NCBI RefSeq assembly: GCF_009909185.1
Contig: NZ_JAAAMV010000004.1
Coordinates: forward strand, 1-64,000
Direction: 5' to 3'
DNA length: 64,000 nt
Origin: Paenibacillus glycinis
GTDB taxonomy: Bacteria; Bacillota; Bacilli; Paenibacillales; Paenibacillaceae
Of the stretch, positions 22,490 through 31,054 are shown piece by piece. A model generated the notes under the pieces. It did not search any database. It worked only from the letters and a program-made list of their open reading frames with translations, and was not told where the DNA came from. Every line of letters begins with the position of its first letter. The first letter of the stretch is position 1. A program made the position numbers and the translations under genes.

Positions 22490-22793
22490 TTATCGCAGCG
22501 CCTTAACAACTGCATGTTTTTGTCTACGGCTGCGTCATGGCAACTAAGCCTTTTTGTTATTGTAGCGCCTTAGTCTACGGCTGCGTCATGGCAATGAAGC
22601 GTTTTTGTTGCGTCATAGAAATTAATGCCTTTGATTAAAGCAGGGCCCTTCGCAATAGCCGGACCTTGTTCGATGATGGGCATAACGAAAAACAGGCTGG
22701 CTATCCCGGCGGTCGCGGACGTATTATAATATTATAATGAAACTTTGTTTCGAGGTATGAAACTATTGCATAATCTATCGGAGGCGACTATGC
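22490..22793. repeat. Gap with 51-bp repeat
   Basis: GTCTACGGCTGCGTCATGGC occurs at 22522 and 22573, a 51-bp period; AGCGCCTTA flanks both. Downstream, 22620-22780 is A+T-rich and should hold the promoter of the VOC gene. No further gene is seen. Confidence 0.65.
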
Positions 22794-23162
22794 ATGAGCT
22801 TCTCGTTTATCGGAATCGACCATGTCCAGCTGGCCGCGCCCGCGGGTTGCGAGGACGCCGCAAGGGCATTCTACGCCGGCGTGCTCGGCTGGCCGGAGAT
22901 CGCGAAGCCGGAATCGCTTCGGCAGCGCGGCGGCGCATGGTTTCAATGCGGCGCGCAGCAGGTTCACGTCGGCGTGCAGCCGGACTTCATTCCGGCGACG
23001 AAAGCCCACCCGGCCTTCGTCGTCCGGCAGCTTGACGCCCTGATGCGGCATCTTGACGGACTCGGCTTGCCGATCGCGCGCGACGAGGCCAGAACCGATG
23101 AAGGCGTCCGCCGTTTCTTCCTGAACGACCCGTTCGGCAATCGGCTCGAGTTCATGGAGTAA
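22794..23162 (+). CDS. VOC-superfamily (glyoxalase/bleomycin-resistance) protein
   Basis: 122 residues containing two beta-alpha-beta-beta-beta modules: IGIDHVQLAAPAGCEDAARAFYAGVLGW and then FVVRQLDAL...FFLNDPFGNRLEFME. His8 and Glu121 sit at typical metal-ligand positions. Members include glyoxalase I, dioxygenases and drug-binding proteins; substrate unknown. The ATG follows GGAGG. It stands alone between repeat-rich gaps. Confidence 0.85.
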   Translation: MSFSFIGIDHVQLAAPAGCEDAARAFYAGVLGWPEIAKPESLRQRGGAWFQCGAQQVHVGVQPDFIPATKAHPAFVVRQLDALMRHLDGLGLPIARDEARTDEGVRRFFLNDPFGNRLEFME

Positions 23163-23362
23163 GCCTCGGGGATAACTGGTAAGGCATCGCAAGCTGCGCG
23201 GCGGTATTTTGGAGATGTGTAGTGCACGATGGAAACGAAACTCTGCAGGATAAGACAATTAAGGAAGAGGAACACGATGATGGCCGAGAGCTTGCACATC
23301 GATTAGAGCTGCCAGGGCGGAGGTAAACCTCTTAAATTACGGAGTAGCATTCTACCTCTGCC

Positions 23363-23439
23363 TTCGAGCTTCGAGTTTCGAGCTTTCAGTTTCGAGCTTC
23401 GAGTTTCGAGCTTCGAGCTTTGAGGCTTCGAGCTTTGAA
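23363..23439. repeat. 7-bp microsatellite-like repeat
   Basis: About eleven near-copies of the heptamer TTCGAGY with small interruptions. Seven is not a multiple of three, and no start signal accompanies it. It lies in the 1.3-kb gene-free stretch 23163-24479. Confidence 0.85.
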
Positions 23440-23486
23440 CTGCGTTCTGACACATCCCGCCTTCAGCGCCATGACGCGTAAGCACA

Positions 23487-23673
23487 GATTGCTGCAATCA
23501 TGCAGGAATTTTCGTTGAAAACGTCTGATCAGCGCCTTATTGTTGCGAAAGTGCAGCAATTTACTGCTTAATGTTCGATTTCGAGGATGCGCATGTAAAA
23601 TTGCTGCATTATCGCCGCAATTTTCTCCCAGACTAGATCCGGCTTGCATATTGCTGCAGATTTGCAGCAATTC
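23487..23673. repeat. Second array of four ATTGCTGCA palindromes
   Basis: Hairpin units begin near 23487, 23539, 23597 and 23648, spaced about 52, 58 and 51 bp. Typical arms are ATTGCTGCA and TGCAGCAATT. The unit type, copy number and spacing match the array at 313-500, although the two loci are 23 kb apart and otherwise unrelated. Confidence 0.8.
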
Positions 23674-23699
23674 CTCACCTAATAATCCCATCCCCCCGA

Positions 23700-24420
23700 G
23701 CGTACGAATGCACTCACCCATTCGACTACTCGGTCGAGCCCTGCTCCCCAACCGCTTCTTCCCGCAAACGAAAGAAGCCTCCGAATGGCCGCGCAATCCG
23801 CGAGCTCCCCGGAGACTCCAATCTCTGCGCGTCCCTTTCCCAAGACCCGCAATCCCTGCTTGCTTGCCTAACTCGTATGGACCCTCCCCGATGACCCACA
23901 ATCCCTGCTTTCCTCAAACTCATAAGGGCCCTTCCAAAGACGCGCACTCCCTGCTTTGCTCTTCTAAACACATACAGACCCTTCCCGAAGACCCGCACGC
24001 AATCCCGCTTGCTCGCCCGACTCGAACGATCCGAAGACCCGCAAATCCCTGCTTGTCCCGACCCGCAATCCCTGCTTTGCCTTTCTAAACTCATACGGGC
24101 CCTTCCGAAGACGCACACTCCCTGCTTTGCTCTTCTAAGCACATACAGACCCTTCCCGAAGGCCTGCAATCCCGCTTGCTCTTCTAAACACATACAGCCC
24201 CTTCACGAAGACCCCCACGCAATCCTGCTTGCTCGCCTGACTCGAACGATCCGAAGACCCGCAAATCCCTGCTTATCCCGACCCGCAATCCCTGCTTTGC
24301 CTTTCTAAACTCATACGGGACCTTTCCGAAGACCCGCAATCCCTGGCCCTTCCAAAGTCTTGCAATCCTATGGACCTTTTCCAGAGTCCGGAGACCCGCA
24401 TTCTTGCAGACTCTTTCAGA
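23700..24420. repeat. Imperfect repeats including a 220-bp duplication
   Basis: Short variants of AATCCCTGCTTTGC, CTAAACACATACAG and CCCGAAGACCCGCA recur throughout. A block of about 150 bp at 23961 is repeated at 24181 with an exact 220-bp offset; CTCGAACGATCCGAAGACCC is at 24021 and 24241. Open frames here lack start signals and have no family resemblance. I see no gene. Confidence 0.85.
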
Positions 24421-24479
24421 GCCTAGCAAATCCCCCTCCCGGCTCTCCCAGGAACCTCTCCGATCCCCGACGGACGCGT

Positions 24480-26207
24480 CTACGCCGCTCCCGGCAAAAC
24501 CACGTCGAACCGGACGCCCTCGGGCGTATTGCCGATACGGTATTGCGCGCCGTGGGCATCCAGCACTTTGCTGACGATATACAGCCCAAGGCCGCTGCCG
24601 CCCGTGGAGCGGCTGCGCGACTGCTCGGCGCGGAAGAACGGCTCGAACAGGCGCGGCAGCTTCGATTCGTCCAGCTGAACGCCGGTATTGAGCACCTCCA
24701 GCCGGAAACGCAGCAGCGGGACGGCGTCCAAGCCGATCGGCGGCTCCGACGCTGTCGCCGGCTGCCCCTCAAGCGTGACCCCGTTCCCGGGGACGCTAGC
24801 TTTTAAGTCCGCAAAATCCACCGCTCCCGCTCTTCGTTCCGTCGATTCGACCTTCCGCTCCGTCGCTTCGTCCTTCCGCCGCGCCGCTTCCGCCGTCTGT
24901 TCCGTCAACGCCGACGACGGCGGGAGGGTGATCCGCTCCTCCGCAAGCCTGATGTACACCCGCTCGCCCTCGCCGGAATACTGCACGGCATTCGTGATGA
25001 TGTTCGACACGGCCTTGGAGATCAGCCGCTCGTCGGCGATGATCATCGCTTCCTCCGGCAGGTCGCAGGCAAGCTCCATATGCTTCACGCCGGCGAGGTA
25101 GCTCATGTTGTTCATCGCTTCCCGCACGAGCTCGGACAAGTCTACTTTCCGCATGAGCGGCCGGAATTCGCGGCTCTCCAGCTTCGAGAGCTCCAAGAGC
25201 TCGTGCACGAGCTTGTCCATGTCCTGCATGATCGAATACGACTTGCGCAGATACGTATCGCGGTCGCGGAACGGCCCGACGTTCCCGATCATCGCCTCGA
25301 GCTGGCCGCTGACCGCGGTGATCGGCGTCTTCAGCTCATGCGAGATCGTCGCCACGAACTCGCGCCGCTTCGCCTCCTGCTCGCGTTCAAGCTCGATATC
25401 GCTCTTGAGCTGGGCGTTGGCGTCCTGCAGCTCGCCCATCGTCGACTGCAGGTTGACCGCCAGCTTGCTTAAACTGAGCGACAGCTCGCCCAGCTCGTCA
25501 TGCGATTTCAACGCGGGCTCCGTCACCGTGAAGTCCAGCTTGGCGAGCCGGTGCGCCACGCCGTTCAGCGACAGCAGCGGACGGGCGATCAGCCGGGCGT
25601 AGATAAAGGCGCCTCCGATCGCGATGAGCAGGATCGGAATGAGCATGTACGGCAGGAACAGCAGGATCACGTCCGCGGCTTCCCCGATCGGCTGCAGCGG
25701 CGCGTCGACGTACAGCGTGAACGATTCGTCGCTTTCGGCGAACGCGACCTTCCGTTCGGCGCTCAGAATATGCGTCTCCCCGTCGCCCGCGGGTCCCGCC
25801 GGCCCGACGCGCACCGAACCGTCGCGCCCGTCCACGAAGCGCCCGGTCTCCAGCTGCTTGCGCAGCAGCGGATAGCCGCCCACGCCGGAGCTGCCGGCCA
25901 GCCAGCCTTTGAACGAACGAAAATTCGGCGGTATGTAATAGCCGCCTCCGTCCTTGTCCCGCAGCATCATGACGGCGTTATGCTCCTGACCGAACCGGGC
26001 GATCAGCGGCAGCGCGTCCTCCACCGGCTGTCCGTTCACGGAGCGAACGAGCTCGTTCACGCCGCTTTCCAGCCGCGATTGCTTGATGTACTTGTAATAG
26101 CTCGGCAGCATGAAATACAGCGTCAAGTAGATCAGCACCGCCGAGACGACGAGCAGCGCCGTCGTGACGAGGAAAATTTTGAACCGGATGCCCTTGCGCC
26201 GGATCAT
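24480..26207 (-). CDS. Two-component sensor histidine kinase, HAMP type
   Basis: 575 residues. Membrane helices at about 10-32 (FKIFLVTTALLVVSAVLIYL) and 160-185 bracket an extracellular sensor. HAMP, a HisKA domain with His290 in ATISHELKTPITAV, and a HATPase domain follow (N-box SKAVSNIITNAVQYS, FEPFFRAEQSRSRSTGGSGLGL). Between the N-box and the VLNTGVQLDE box an insert of about 70 residues, rich in Glu, Arg and Ala, interrupts the ATPase domain. The ATG overlaps the regulator stop as ATGA, so translation is coupled. Signal unknown. Confidence 0.9.
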   Translation of the reverse strand: MIRRKGIRFKIFLVTTALLVVSAVLIYLTLYFMLPSYYKYIKQSRLESGVNELVRSVNGQPVEDALPLIARFGQEHNAVMMLRDKDGGGYYIPPNFRSFKGWLAGSSGVGGYPLLRKQLETGRFVDGRDGSVRVGPAGPAGDGETHILSAERKVAFAESDESFTLYVDAPLQPIGEAADVILLFLPYMLIPILLIAIGGAFIYARLIARPLLSLNGVAHRLAKLDFTVTEPALKSHDELGELSLSLSKLAVNLQSTMGELQDANAQLKSDIELEREQEAKRREFVATISHELKTPITAVSGQLEAMIGNVGPFRDRDTYLRKSYSIMQDMDKLVHELLELSKLESREFRPLMRKVDLSELVREAMNNMSYLAGVKHMELACDLPEEAMIIADERLISKAVSNIITNAVQYSGEGERVYIRLAEERITLPPSSALTEQTAEAARRKDEATERKVESTERRAGAVDFADLKASVPGNGVTLEGQPATASEPPIGLDAVPLLRFRLEVLNTGVQLDESKLPRLFEPFFRAEQSRSRSTGGSGLGLYIVSKVLDAHGAQYRIGNTPEGVRFDVVLPGAA

Positions 26208-26887
26208 CCCCCCACCCCGGCCAGCTCCGATTCCAGCGAATAGCCGACGCCTTTGACCGTGCGGATGATGGAGATGCCGAGCTTCTTGCGGATGTTCTTG
26301 ATATGCGCGTCCACGATGCGCGAATCGCCGAAGAAGTCGTAGCCCCATACTTTATCCAGCAGCATGTCCCGCGTCATGATCCGGCCGGCGTTATGAATGA
26401 GCGTGTTCAAGATGTCGAACTCCTTGGTCGTCGTCTCCACGAGCTTGCCGTCGACGAATACCTTGTACGCATCGGCGTCCAGCCGCAGCCTGCCGTTCCA
26501 TAGCTGTTCTCCGGACTGCGCGCTCCGCGTGCGGCGCAGCACGGCCTCCACCCGCTTCGTCAGCACATGGAACGAGAACGGCTTCGTGATATAGTCGTCG
26601 GCCTCCTCCTCGAACGCCCGGAGCTGGTCCTTCTCCTCGCCAAGCGCCGTCAGCACGATAACGGGCGTGTCGCCCTTCTCCCGGATGCGCCTGCAGATCG
26701 TATAACCGTCCAACGTCGGGAGCATCAGATCGAGAATCACCAAGTCGTACGTCCCGGACTGAAATTTCTCCCAGCCTTCGAGCCCGTCCTCGGCCACGTC
26801 GACCTCGTACTGCTGGGCTCTTAGAAACTCGGCGATGAGCTCCTGAATATAGTGATCGTCCTCGATGACAAGAATAGCCGCGGGCAT
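26204..26887 (-). CDS. OmpR/PhoB-family response regulator
   Basis: 227 residues. The receiver carries EDDHYIQE, the phosphoacceptor Asp53 in VILDLMLPTLDG and a conserved Lys in DYITKPF; the winged helix (TKEFDILNTLIHNAGRIMTRDMLLDKVWG) binds DNA. Start chosen at ATG 26887 behind GGGGG; a TTG two codons earlier is the alternative. First gene of the pair with the overlapping kinase gene. Target genes are not evident nearby. Confidence 0.93.
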   Translation of the reverse strand: MPAAILVIEDDHYIQELIAEFLRAQQYEVDVAEDGLEGWEKFQSGTYDLVILDLMLPTLDGYTICRRIREKGDTPVIVLTALGEEKDQLRAFEEEADDYITKPFSFHVLTKRVEAVLRRTRSAQSGEQLWNGRLRLDADAYKVFVDGKLVETTTKEFDILNTLIHNAGRIMTRDMLLDKVWGYDFFGDSRIVDAHIKNIRKKLGISIIRTVKGVGYSLESELAGVGG

Positions 26888-27026
26888 AAGCAAACAACCC
26901 CCATTGAACTAAGATAGGACTAAGTATAGCCACCGATCCTGAAACGCGACTGAAGCCAATCTGAAAATTAGCTGAAAACCGAGCGCGCGCGAAATTAGGC
27001 GTGCGAAAATAGGAGCAGGCACGCAG

Positions 27027-27060
27027 AAAAAAACCATCCTGCGCGCCGGCGCCGATGGTT
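27027..27060 (-). terminator. Intrinsic terminator downstream of the SASP gene
   Basis: On the minus strand AACCATC - 15 bases - GATGGTT is followed by TTTTT. It lies beyond the 44-bp repeats that trail the spore protein gene, and is the first clear stop signal for that transcript. Confidence 0.7.
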
Positions 27061-27061
27061 G

Positions 27062-27200
27062 GGTTTGCTGTTTATTTCCCTGTTGTTTGCGTATTTGCTT
27101 TACTACGGCGAACTTGATGCCGTCCAGCGTGACGAAGCTCTGCCATACGGCCATGTCGGCCAATTCCGGCTGCACCGGCAAAGCTCGGCCCTTTACGGTT
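27062..27200 (-). pseudogene. Possible decayed coding remnant
   Basis: One minus-strand frame reads ELADMAVWQSFVTLDGIKF and continues AVVKQIRKQQ, with G/C-rich third positions like neighbouring genes. There is no start with a ribosome binding site, and the frame runs on through the terminator at 27027. I do not recognise the protein. It may be a truncated gene tail or chance. Confidence 0.25.
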
Positions 27201-27210
27201 GGTAGAGGCC

Positions 27211-27398
27211 GCCAGCTTCTCCGCGCAATGCGCATGCGTCACGGCTGACGGTTCGCCAGCTTCTCCGCGCGATTCTCATGCGTCACAGCTGGCGGTTCGC
27301 CAGCTTCTCCACGCGATTCTAATGCGTCACGGCTAGCGGTTGGCCAGCTTCTCCGCGCGATTCTCATGCGTCACGGCTGGCGATTCGCCAGCTTCTCC
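27211..27398. repeat. 44-bp tandem repeat running into the SASP stop codon
   Basis: GCCAGCTTCTCC recurs at 27211, 27255, 27299, 27343 and 27387, an exact 44-bp period. The last copy is the 3' end of the SASP coding sequence (EKLANRQP). Each unit also contains the near-palindrome GCTGGCG-ATT-CGCCAGC. The 3' end of the gene has therefore been copied downstream about four times, or the array has grown into the gene. Confidence 0.9.
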
Positions 27399-27655
27399 TG
27401 CGCCATGCGCACGAGCTCCTTGACCATCGCGCCGCCGATTTGCCCGCCGATCTGGCCCATCGACTCCGTGGACGCGCCTCCGTTGTATCCCCGTTCCAGC
27501 GGGATACCGAGCGATTGCGCCACTTCGAATTTCACGTCGTCCGGCTGCCTCGGATTCACGACGAAGCCTTCCTTGCGCATCACTTCGGCCTTGAACGCGC
27601 TCATCGCGGCATCCGCGCCCGGGACGAGATGTTTTCTCCGACTGCGTCTTGCCAT
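27371..27655 (-). CDS. Alpha/beta-type small acid-soluble spore protein
   Basis: 94 residues. The typical core is present: KFEVAQSLGIPLERGYNG around the germination-protease site (FEVAQS) and the second helix region GGQIGGAMVKELVRMAQEKL. These proteins coat spore DNA and are amino-acid stores for outgrowth; genes are normally transcribed in the forespore under sigma G. The basic N-terminus (MARRSRRKHL) is longer than in most family members. ATG behind GAGGAGG. Its last codons are part of the 44-bp tandem repeat. Confidence 0.93.
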   Translation of the reverse strand: MARRSRRKHLVPGADAAMSAFKAEVMRKEGFVVNPRQPDDVKFEVAQSLGIPLERGYNGGASTESMGQIGGQIGGAMVKELVRMAQEKLANRQP

Positions 27656-27717
27656 TGCCTTTGCCTCCTCGGAAATCGTTTAAGCATACGTTCCCCGAAT
27701 CGGCAGCCGCTTATGCG

Positions 27718-28671
27718 TCAATTGAACCAGCCTTTGGCTTTGAACCAGCCGTACATGAGGACGGCGAGCACCGCCATCACGCCCAGCACCGCGTAATAGC
27801 CCGCATGCCACGTCAGCTCGGGCATATTGACGAAATTCATGCCGTAGATGCCCGCGATGAACGTCAGCGGCATGAAGATGACCGTGATGACGGTCAGCGT
27901 CTTCATGATCGTATTCATTCGGTTCGTGCTCAAGGACATGTAATGATCGCGCAAATCCGAGGTCATCTCGCGGTTGGAGTCGACGATCTCGACGAGCTTG
28001 AGCAGATGATCGTAGATGTCGGTGAAAAAGAGATGATACTGGCGCAAATCCTCGATCCGCTGGGTTTGGAGAATCCGATACACCAGCTCCCGCATCGGCA
28101 CGACCGTCTTGCGCAATTTCAGCAGCTTGTTCCGGATCTCGAACACCTGCACGAGCTTCGCTTGAATGTTCTGCTCCTGAAGCCCGGTCTCGAATTCGAA
28201 AATTTGATCCTCGATCGCCTGCGCCGTCGGGAAATATTCGTCGACCAGCTCGTCGATGACCGTATACGCGGCATGAAGGCAGCCGTGCGTCTCCCAGTGC
28301 GGCTTCTGGATAATCTTCTCGCGGGCCCGTTCGATCTCGCGGCGCGGATGCACATGATAGCTGACCAAATAATTGGGGCCGATGAACAGGTCTACCTCCT
28401 GCGTCTCCATCGTTTCTTGCATCATCGCATGCAGCACGAGAAAATGCACGTCGTCGTAATGGTCCATCTTCGGGCGCTGGAGGTAATAGAGGCAGTCCTC
28501 GATCGTGAGCGGATGAAAGTGAAAATAGCCTTCGCCGAGCAAATGCACTTCCTCGGGCGACGGCGCCAAGAAGTCGGCCCAATACCAGGTGACGTTATAA
28601 TCCGCCAGTTTATCCAATGAGGTCAAGTGAACGATGCGCCGATCGTCCGTTATGGCTATGATTCGAATCAT
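27718..28671 (-). CDS. corA: CorA-family Mg2+ transporter
   Basis: 317 residues. A long cytoplasmic alpha/beta domain is followed by two C-terminal membrane helices (VITVIFMPLTFIAGIYGMNF and YAVLGVMAVLAVLMYGWF) with the selectivity motif GMN. The ATG at 28671 follows TGGAG; a GTG 39 bases upstream overlaps a likely promoter -10 (TACACTAT). It works as a pentameric divalent-cation channel. Located 62 bp ahead of the SASP gene, same strand. Confidence 0.93.
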   Translation of the reverse strand: MIRIIAITDDRRIVHLTSLDKLADYNVTWYWADFLAPSPEEVHLLGEGYFHFHPLTIEDCLYYLQRPKMDHYDDVHFLVLHAMMQETMETQEVDLFIGPNYLVSYHVHPRREIERAREKIIQKPHWETHGCLHAAYTVIDELVDEYFPTAQAIEDQIFEFETGLQEQNIQAKLVQVFEIRNKLLKLRKTVVPMRELVYRILQTQRIEDLRQYHLFFTDIYDHLLKLVEIVDSNREMTSDLRDHYMSLSTNRMNTIMKTLTVITVIFMPLTFIAGIYGMNFVNMPELTWHAGYYAVLGVMAVLAVLMYGWFKAKGWFN

Positions 28672-28807
28672 GATGCGGTCGCTCCATCTGTTTTTCCTAT
28701 AGTGTAGCACTATGGATTTTCCCGAAGCAATGCGGCGCAGGAAACACCTCGGCCCGAGCGCGGCCGAAGGGCACCGAGGCAGCCTCTGCGGCGATCCTCA
28801 TCCAGAG

Positions 28808-30220
28808 TCAGCGATACAAGAACTTGAAGCTCACGACGCCGCTGTTATCCAGCGTATACGTATAACTCCGGATGCCGTCGTGGTTCATGATGATGTCGTT
28901 CCACGTATCCGGGCCTTCCGCGTCCAAGTAGGTACGCTTCAGCGTGATGGATTCGCTGCCCGCTTCGATCGCGGCATCGATTCTCGCCGCGAACGCTTCC
29001 GGCGTATCCACGGTCAAGCCGTTGACGGCATAGTAATTGAGCGCCGCCGCGGTCGCCTTCGGCAGCTTGTCGGTCCATTCGTGATCGCGGCGAAGCTCGT
29101 CGTCCGTCACGTTGAAATACCCGTAGGCCAGCCTTCCTTCCACGTCCGGCACGGGATCGTCCCACGTAACGTCGAGGTTGTAATACGCCCCGTCGATCTT
29201 GACCTTGTTCCAGGCATGCGCGCCTCCGCCCGCCGTGCCCCGCACGTAATACGTCTCGATGCCCGCCATGCGCAGCAGCAGCTGGGCCGTGTAGGCGTAT
29301 CCTTGGCACACGGCGATGCCGTTGACGAGCGTGCCGTACATCGTATACGAGTCGGCCGGAACCGTATCCTTGCGGTAATTGTCGTAATCGTATGCGGTGT
29401 GGAGCAAAATGTAATCGTGGATGGCAAGCTCGCGCTCGTAGTCCGTCATATCCGGCCCGATGATCGCCGCCAAGATCTCGCGCGCGGCCTTGTCCACCGT
29501 TCGTGCCCGGTCATCCTTGATGACCACCGGCTTCGACTGCAGCGGCGCGTTCAGCAGATCCGACTCGTCCCGGACGAAATACCGTCCGAACTGCTCGAAT
29601 ATCCGGTACACGAGCACGATCGACTGTTCCCGCGTCGTGGTATCCTTGGGCATGAAGCGCGCGTAAGCGCCGGTTCCGTTGCCTTTCATAACGCCGCTCG
29701 CGGTCAGCGTCCCGACGGCCCCGCGAGCCCAAGCGGCCAGCTGCTTCGCGTCCGCGAAGACGGGCGAATCGCCTTGACCTTCCGCCAGCTCGGCCTGAAA
29801 GCCTGCCTTCACGAGCGTGTTGTACAGCATCAGCGCGATCTGCTCGCGCGTGATCGTCGCTTTCGGCGAGAAGCGGCTGCCGCCCGTTCCCTTCACGATG
29901 CCCAGCGCGTACGCCTGCAGCACGGCGGCGCTGTTCGTATCCTTGAACGGATTGGCGCCCGGCGCCGGCGCCTGCTCGTCCGTGAGCACTTCGTAGAGCT
30001 GCACCGCCATATCGCTGAATTCCTGCCGCGTCAGCGCGAGCTGGTAGCTATTCGTCAAACCGTGCGGGATCAATCCGCTCGAGATCGCCGCCTCGATCTC
30101 CGGCTTGGCCCAAGCGCTCGGCGAACCGGATGCCGCCGCAGCGGCCGAGTTCGGCGCGAAGCCGGCCAGAATCGTTGTCCATGCCATGACCATGATAAGT
30201 GCAATCGCTATTTTTCGCAT
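28808..30220 (-). CDS. Secreted SLH-domain protein with transglutaminase-like fold
   Basis: 470 residues. A signal peptide (IALIMVMAWTTILAGFA, cleaved near SAAAAA) is followed by three S-layer-homology repeats at about 35-210 (NPFKDTNSAAVLQAYALGIVKG, FSPKATITREQIALML), which anchor proteins to pyruvylated wall polymer. A transglutaminase-like domain has its Cys in NGIAVCQGYAYT, His in GGAHAWNKVK and Asp in YNLDVTWDD. The triad is complete, so a protease or cross-linking role at the cell surface is possible. Single-gene unit; GGGAGG is somewhat far (about 15 bases) from the ATG. Confidence 0.9.
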   Translation of the reverse strand: MRKIAIALIMVMAWTTILAGFAPNSAAAAASGSPSAWAKPEIEAAISSGLIPHGLTNSYQLALTRQEFSDMAVQLYEVLTDEQAPAPGANPFKDTNSAAVLQAYALGIVKGTGGSRFSPKATITREQIALMLYNTLVKAGFQAELAEGQGDSPVFADAKQLAAWARGAVGTLTASGVMKGNGTGAYARFMPKDTTTREQSIVLVYRIFEQFGRYFVRDESDLLNAPLQSKPVVIKDDRARTVDKAAREILAAIIGPDMTDYERELAIHDYILLHTAYDYDNYRKDTVPADSYTMYGTLVNGIAVCQGYAYTAQLLLRMAGIETYYVRGTAGGGAHAWNKVKIDGAYYNLDVTWDDPVPDVEGRLAYGYFNVTDDELRRDHEWTDKLPKATAAALNYYAVNGLTVDTPEAFAARIDAAIEAGSESITLKRTYLDAEGPDTWNDIIMNHDGIRSYTYTLDNSGVVSFKFLYR

Positions 30221-30404
30221 TTCGCTTCGAATATCCTCCCGGCAGGCAATGTCCTTGCATCTCGCATCTCGTCATCCATGCATCCCGCATACGATGCATT
30301 CCGCAAGCGGGATTTCGGCAAAACTAGCATTCTAGCAAGCCGAATCCGTTACTAGCTTAACATAAAATTCCACACCTTTTACAATATTTTGAACCCCGTG
30401 AACG

Positions 30405-30442
30405 CAAAAACACCCCGAACGGCCTAGACTCGGCCGTCGGGG
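30405..30442 (-). terminator. Intrinsic terminator of the ABC/two-component operon
   Basis: CCCCGACGGCC - GAGTCTA - GGCCGTTCGGGG followed by TGTTTTTGC on the minus strand, just after the response-regulator stop codon. Confidence 0.85.
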
Positions 30443-30450
30443 GCATCGAC

Positions 30451-31050
30451 TTACAACCAACCGTTCTTCTCCGCGATCCCGATCGCGTCGATCCGGTTTT
30501 TGGCCTCCAGCTTCTGGATCGCCTCGGACAAATAATTGCGCACGGTGCCGGCGGACAGGTAGAGCCTGCCGGCGATATCGCCAGCGGAGAGCCCCTCCGC
30601 GGCCAGCTTCAGCACCTCGCGCTCCCGCTCGGAGAGCGGATTCTCGCTGTCGAAGAACGACATGGCGAGCTCCGGGCTGACCGCCCGGCCGCCCTTGTAG
30701 ACCTGCCGCAGCGCGGCGCCGAGCTCGTCGATCGGCGAATCCTTGAGCAGGAAGCCGCGCACCCCCGCCTTCATCGCCCGCTGAAAATAGCCCGAGCGCG
30801 AGAACGTCGTCAAGATGACGACTTTGCAGGAATGGTCGAGCTCCTTCAACTTCTCCGCGACATCCAAGCCGCTCATATGCGGCATTTCGATATCCATGAC
30901 GCAGATGTCGGGCTGGAGCCGTTCGATCTGCTCGAGCGCCTGCCGCCCGTTCTCCGCCTGCGCCACGACTTCGATGTCGTCTTCCAAATCCAGCAGCGCG
31001 CTCAGCGCGCCGCGCAGCATGCCTTGATCTTCCGCCACGATGACTTTCAT
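30451..31050 (-). CDS. NarL/LuxR-type response regulator
   Basis: 199 residues from ATG 31050; the open frame upstream overlaps the kinase gene and is not used. The receiver has AEDQGMLRG, Asp53 in DICVMDIEMPHMSG and Lys in FLLKDSPIDEL. The LuxR helix-turn-helix reads SEREREVLKLAAEGLSAGDI. It is the last gene of an ATPase-permease-kinase-regulator operon, the arrangement of B. subtilis yvfRS-yvfTU. It probably activates its own operon through the palindrome at 34029. Confidence 0.92.
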   Translation of the reverse strand: MKVIVAEDQGMLRGALSALLDLEDDIEVVAQAENGRQALEQIERLQPDICVMDIEMPHMSGLDVAEKLKELDHSCKVVILTTFSRSGYFQRAMKAGVRGFLLKDSPIDELGAALRQVYKGGRAVSPELAMSFFDSENPLSEREREVLKLAAEGLSAGDIAGRLYLSAGTVRNYLSEAIQKLEAKNRIDAIGIAEKNGWL

Positions 31051-31054
31051 AACG

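Noticed and set aside
23487-23673. CRISPR-like regular spacing of repeats
   Set aside because: The units are diverged palindromes with similar, not unique, intervening sequence, only four copies and no cas genes.
23386-24429. Several minus- and plus-strand frames in the repeat zone
   Set aside because: Translations are short repeated peptides following the DNA repeats; no start signals.
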